Shown: positions 62,123 through 64,000 of the stretch, piece by piece | Layout: each line of letters starts with the position of its first letter | Position numbering within the stretch: the first letter of the stretch is position 1 | Assembly (NCBI RefSeq): GCF_004208535.1 | Contig: NZ_SGIS01000019.1 | Span: 34,768-98,767 of the forward strand | Source of the DNA: Sphingomonas populi | Lineage (GTDB): Bacteria; Pseudomonadota; Alphaproteobacteria; Sphingomonadales; Sphingomonadaceae | Length of the DNA stretch: 64,000 bases | Direction: 5' to 3' | Notes under the pieces: model-generated | Seen by the model: the letters and a program-made list of their open reading frames with translations, nothing else | The model's database searches: none | Told to the model about the DNA's origin: nothing | Made by a program: the position numbers and the translations under genes

Positions 62123-62244
62123 GCTGCACCGCCCAGCCGGGAGGCGATAGCAGCCGAGGCGGCGGCCATGTTGGTGTGATTCTGCACAACGCGCGGCAAA
62201 GATTGCGCCGGGCGGTGCCCGACGTGTACGGGCCTAAAAGCCAT
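62119..62244 (-). CDS. 41-aa protein heading the island operon
   Basis: MAFRPVHVGHRPAQSLPRVV, then QNHTNMAAASAAIASRLGGA. Short, but TTAGGAGAT lies 6-7 bases before its ATG (62242-62244), and its stop overlaps the next start (ATGA). These make it a credible leader or real small gene. Its basic, histidine-containing N-terminus may bind nucleic acid; no family known. Confidence 0.55.
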   Translation of the reverse strand: MAFRPVHVGHRPAQSLPRVVQNHTNMAAASAAIASRLGGAA

Positions 62245-62273
62245 GTCGATCTCCTAATGATCTCTTTGGTTAG

Positions 62274-62305
62274 GGCCGATGGGAAGTTGCTGCTTCCCTT
62301 CGGCC
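62274..62305. other. palindrome in the divergent promoter region
   Basis: GGCCGA (62274-62279) and TCGGCC (62300-62305) enclose GGGAAG (62281-62286) and CTTCCC (62293-62298), giving a near-perfect dyad with a TTGCTG loop. It sits between the two divergent island operons. Confidence 0.5.
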
Positions 62306-62362
62306 TGATTTCTTGATATCAAAGCATCATGAATGCGTCAAACGAAGATATCAAGAAATCAG
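62305..62362 (+). promoter_or_regulatory. 16-bp perfect dyad around the RHH start codon
   Basis: CTGATTTCTTGATATC (62305-62320) is repeated inverted as GATATCAAGAAATCAG (62347-62362). The 26 bases between them include the ATG of the RHH gene (62329). The left arm includes the palindrome TTGATATCAA. This looks like the autoregulatory operator of the RHH protein. Confidence 0.7.
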
Positions 62363-62517
62363 AACGTGGCCGGCCAAAGGTTGATTCTACGCCGATCATG
62401 GTCCGCATGGGTGGCGACGAATTGGGTAAGGTCGATGCCTGGATCGCTGCGAATGGGCCGCCCTATGTCAGTCGCCCCGAGGCGATCCGCCGCCTAGTTG
62501 AGAAGGCGTTGGGCTGA
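62329..62517 (+). CDS. ribbon-helix-helix DNA-binding protein
   Basis: A 62-aa CopG/RHH-type protein: RGRPKVDSTPIMVRMGGDEL (beta strand), GKVDAWIAANGPPYVSRPEAIRRLVEKALG (two helices with the SRPEAIRRL turn). Its stop overlaps the HicA start (TGATG). It is likely the DNA-binding antitoxin/repressor part of the module; HicB downstream lacks such a domain. Confidence 0.82.
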   Translation: MNASNEDIKKSERGRPKVDSTPIMVRMGGDELGKVDAWIAANGPPYVSRPEAIRRLVEKALG

Positions 62518-62771
62518 TGAGCCGCGCCCAGAAGCTTCTGGAGGCGATGCGTGCCAACCCGAAGAACGATTGGCAGATGGCCGATGTCGAGCGGCTGGCA
62601 AACGCATATGGCGTATCCCTCCGGCGGCCCAAGGGCGGCAGCAGCCACGCGACCCTCTCTCACCCATCGCAGGACGAGATTTTAACGGTGCCTGCTGCAA
62701 AACCGATCAAGGTCATCTATATCGTCAAATTGGTGTTGTTCATCGACTCTGTGGTAGGGAGCGAATCATGA
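62517..62771 (+). CDS. hicA: HicA-type mRNA interferase toxin
   Basis: An 84-aa HicA: DVERLANAYGVSLRRPKGGS, SHATLSHPSQDEILTVPAAK, PIKVIYIVKLVLFID. The catalytic histidine is probably H44 in GGSSHATLSHP. HicA has a dsRNA-binding-like fold and cuts mRNA. It is slightly longer than common HicAs (about 60-85). Confidence 0.82.
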   Translation: MSRAQKLLEAMRANPKNDWQMADVERLANAYGVSLRRPKGGSSHATLSHPSQDEILTVPAAKPIKVIYIVKLVLFIDSVVGSES

Positions 62772-62992
62772 GCGCTTACGATTACGAGATTGATGTGCGC
62801 CCGCTGCCGGAGAGCCTTGGCGGCGGATATCTGGCGACCGCTCCCGATCTACCGGGCTGCATGGCCGATGGCGAGACGCCCGAGGAAGCCCTTGCCGCTG
62901 GATATGACGCCGCCGCCGCATGGCTGGAAACGGCTGCTGAGCTTGGTCGCGACATCCCCGCGCCAAAGATGGACGAGCGCCTTTACGCCTAG
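62768..62992 (+). CDS. hicB: HicB-type antitoxin, short form
   Basis: A 74-aa HicB with only the degraded RNase H-like domain: SAYDYEIDVRPLPESLGGGY, LATAPDLPGCMADGETPEEA, LAAGYDAAAAWLETAAELGR. Typical HicBs are 100-150 residues and end in an HTH or RHH DNA-binding part, missing here. It overlaps hicA by 4 bp and neutralises the toxin. The upstream RHH protein may replace its lost domain. Confidence 0.85.
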   Translation: MSAYDYEIDVRPLPESLGGGYLATAPDLPGCMADGETPEEALAAGYDAAAAWLETAAELGRDIPAPKMDERLYA

Positions 62993-63064
62993 CTGTGGGC
63001 ACAGATCCGGCGACCTTTTTGCAGCGGGTCTATACGCTCCGCTGATTCCTGCTGGGAGGCCAGA

Positions 63065-63349
63065 ATGAAAGTCCGCGTGTTCATTCCGAAAGAGCATGAT
63101 CCGGTTGACGGTTCTGATTTCGGCGGGGAGGACTTCAATTTCGACGCACTTCCGCAGGTCGGGCAGTCGATCCAAGTCAGCGGTGCGCAGTCTTCGGTTT
63201 TCGAAGTGGAGCGTGTCGGCTTCATCCAAGAAGGCAGTGCGTTCGTGTCGTGCGTTTGGCTGCGGGCCGGAGAAAAATTCGAACGGTCCGAGTACAATCC
63301 GGCCGCTTGGGAAAAGCTTAACTATACGCCGGATTACAAAATCCTATAA
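63065..63349 (+). CDS. hypothetical protein, 94 aa
   Basis: MKVRVFIPKEHDPVDGSDFG, with GEDFNFDALPQVGQSIQVSG and FEVERVGFIQEGSAFVSCVW. Likely a small beta-barrel-type protein. It follows hicB by 72 bp with GGGAGG upstream. No family recognised. Confidence 0.65.
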   Translation: MKVRVFIPKEHDPVDGSDFGGEDFNFDALPQVGQSIQVSGAQSSVFEVERVGFIQEGSAFVSCVWLRAGEKFERSEYNPAAWEKLNYTPDYKIL

Positions 63350-63398
63350 CTTTAGATCGTGCTACTGAGAGCGGGCATCTGTATACCGTGACGTTGCC

Positions 63399-63674
63399 GT
63401 GACCCGCGCCGCCGCCTTCCGACAAGCCGATCTAACCCGCGCGTTGAGGGCGATGCAGACCGCCGGCTTGAGCGTCACAAGGGTCGAAATCGCGCCCGAT
63501 GGTACGATCAGCATATTTTCAGCGGGGCGCGAGGCTGGAGGAACGGTCGCTGCCGGGAAGCTAAGACCTTTAGACCGATATTTGACCCGCCCGACTGGCC
63601 CAGGCGAACTGTCGGAGGCGAGCAAGGCGGCGTTGCGGACGGCGGACATGCTGAAGAAGATGAAGCGGAAGTGA
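63399..63674 (+). CDS. small island protein often found next to integrases
   Basis: A 91-aa frame from GTG 63399: TRAAAFRQADLTRALRAMQT, AGLSVTRVEIAPDGTISIFS, then a basic end. From memory, proteins with this ALRAAxxAGxxVxRVEIxxDGxIxIxx pattern commonly lie directly before tyrosine integrases in alphaproteobacterial islands. No integrase is seen here; the next 200 bp lack one. Confidence 0.7.
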   Translation: MTRAAAFRQADLTRALRAMQTAGLSVTRVEIAPDGTISIFSAGREAGGTVAAGKLRPLDRYLTRPTGPGELSEASKAALRTADMLKKMKRK

Positions 63675-63873
63675 TGGGCGTAAGTTGCCTTATGCCAATG
63701 GGATTGCTTTCGCGCGTTCCGGTTATGCGGAACACGTACTGGAGCCGATGAAACCCCGATCGGAATTTGTCCCCACAGCTATCTAGGGGTATCGCATCGT
63801 TCGATCCGCCGTCAGCGATCTCTCTCGGAATGAGCCGCGCCACGTGGCAAATTTGCGCGGGTTGTTGCGTTAC
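63675..63873. other. gap before the IS end, no gene seen
   Basis: I see no convincing gene, only short open frames. The integrase expected after the 63399-63674 gene is missing from this gap, so it may have been displaced by the IS3-family element or lie past it. Confidence 0.4.
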
Positions 63874-64000
63874 TGAGCTGCTGCCGGTCCCATGGACACC
63901 AAGTTAGGCTACATGCGCTTGCCGCTCGAAGTCCATGGGGCTGAGATAGCCCAGCGTCGAGTGCCGGCGCGTCGGGTTGTAGAAGCGCTCGATATAATCG
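63874..64000 (-). mobile_element. end of an IS3-family insertion sequence
   Basis: Contains the terminal part of the transposase gene. The outer end may be near TGAGCTGCTGCCGG (63874), whose first bases are consistent with an IS3-family end, but the opposite end is outside the window. Target-site repeats cannot be checked. Confidence 0.7.
63904..64000 (-). CDS. IS3-family transposase, C-terminal part only
   Basis: The last 31 residues, DYIERFYNPTRRHSTLGYLS then PMDFERQAHVA, are the typical end of the IS3-family OrfB/integrase-core transposase. It begins outside the window. The frame is intact as far as seen. Confidence 0.9.
   Translation of the reverse strand, partial: DYIERFYNPTRRHSTLGYLSPMDFERQAHVA

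Larger units (their letters stand above)
60281..64000. mobile_element. integrated element beside tRNA-Arg(ACG), continuing past the window
   Basis: From the tRNA 3' end onward, the genes are short, mostly unknown, arranged in two divergent operons, and differ from the housekeeping genes before the tRNA. A toxin-antitoxin module and an IS3-family end are included. No integrase is seen and no second copy of the tRNA 3' end (attR) lies in the window. The right boundary is unknown. Confidence 0.6.

Overview
This 64 kb high-GC window looks like the chromosome of an alphaproteobacterium of the Sphingomonas type. The lineage is inferred from the alphaproteobacterial UPF0262, DUF1285, DUF934 and DUF2849 families, purS/purQ/purC as separate genes, a TonB/ExbB/ExbD/ExbD set, and several families of short GC-rich palindromes scattered between genes. 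No database search was possible, so names rest on motifs and family memory.

Layout. 1-5843: translation genes, with the start of rplJ (cut by the window edge) and the rplK-rplA operon, separated by an AsmA-family gene, an EAL phosphodiesterase and two hypotheticals. 6043-18614: a large Ter (tellurium/stress response) locus. It holds an ATP-grasp gene, then an 11-gene operon (terZ, terA, a DUF475 membrane protein, two terD paralogues, a TerD-trypsin fusion, a PRTase-TRSP protein, a HAD phosphatase, a StiP/PRTase-PELOTA protein, a C-C bond lyase, an AIM24-like protein), then telA and a partner on the opposite strand. This matches the Ter-linked pathway predicted from comparative genomics to make a nucleoside-like metabolite. 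18646-31296: tRNA-Arg(UCU), a queuosine-precursor-type transporter, a NucS-like nuclease, purQ/S/C, a LysR regulator, parC, a GGDEF-EAL protein, cca and a NUDIX/DUF1285 group. 31407-38127: folB, the tonB-exbB-exbD-exbD operon, dcd, cdd, a GH25 protein. 38245-47311: dnaB, the siroheme/sulfite assimilation operon (cobA, DUF2849, cysI, DUF934, cysH), astD, selO. 47349-52796: alpha/beta hydrolase, SDR, GH130 and GT4 genes, nitronate monooxygenase. 53295-60122: valS, a MATE transporter, hemB, acetyltransferase, lipoprotein. 60204-64000: a tRNA-Arg(ACG) followed by an integrated element with small phage-like genes, a three-gene RHH-HicA-HicB toxin-antitoxin unit, and the end of an IS3-family insertion sequence that runs off the window.

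The most unusual points are: (1) the Ter operon with a cytoplasmic TerD-serine protease fusion; (2) valS, whose reading frame has absorbed two palindromic repeat insertions, one a 105-bp element with a second 105-bp copy just downstream whose centre is inverted; (3) a HicAB module in which the DNA-binding domain seems to be a separate upstream RHH gene with a 16-bp dyad around its start codon; and (4) an island gene whose frame runs through the antisense strand of the tRNA used as the integration site.
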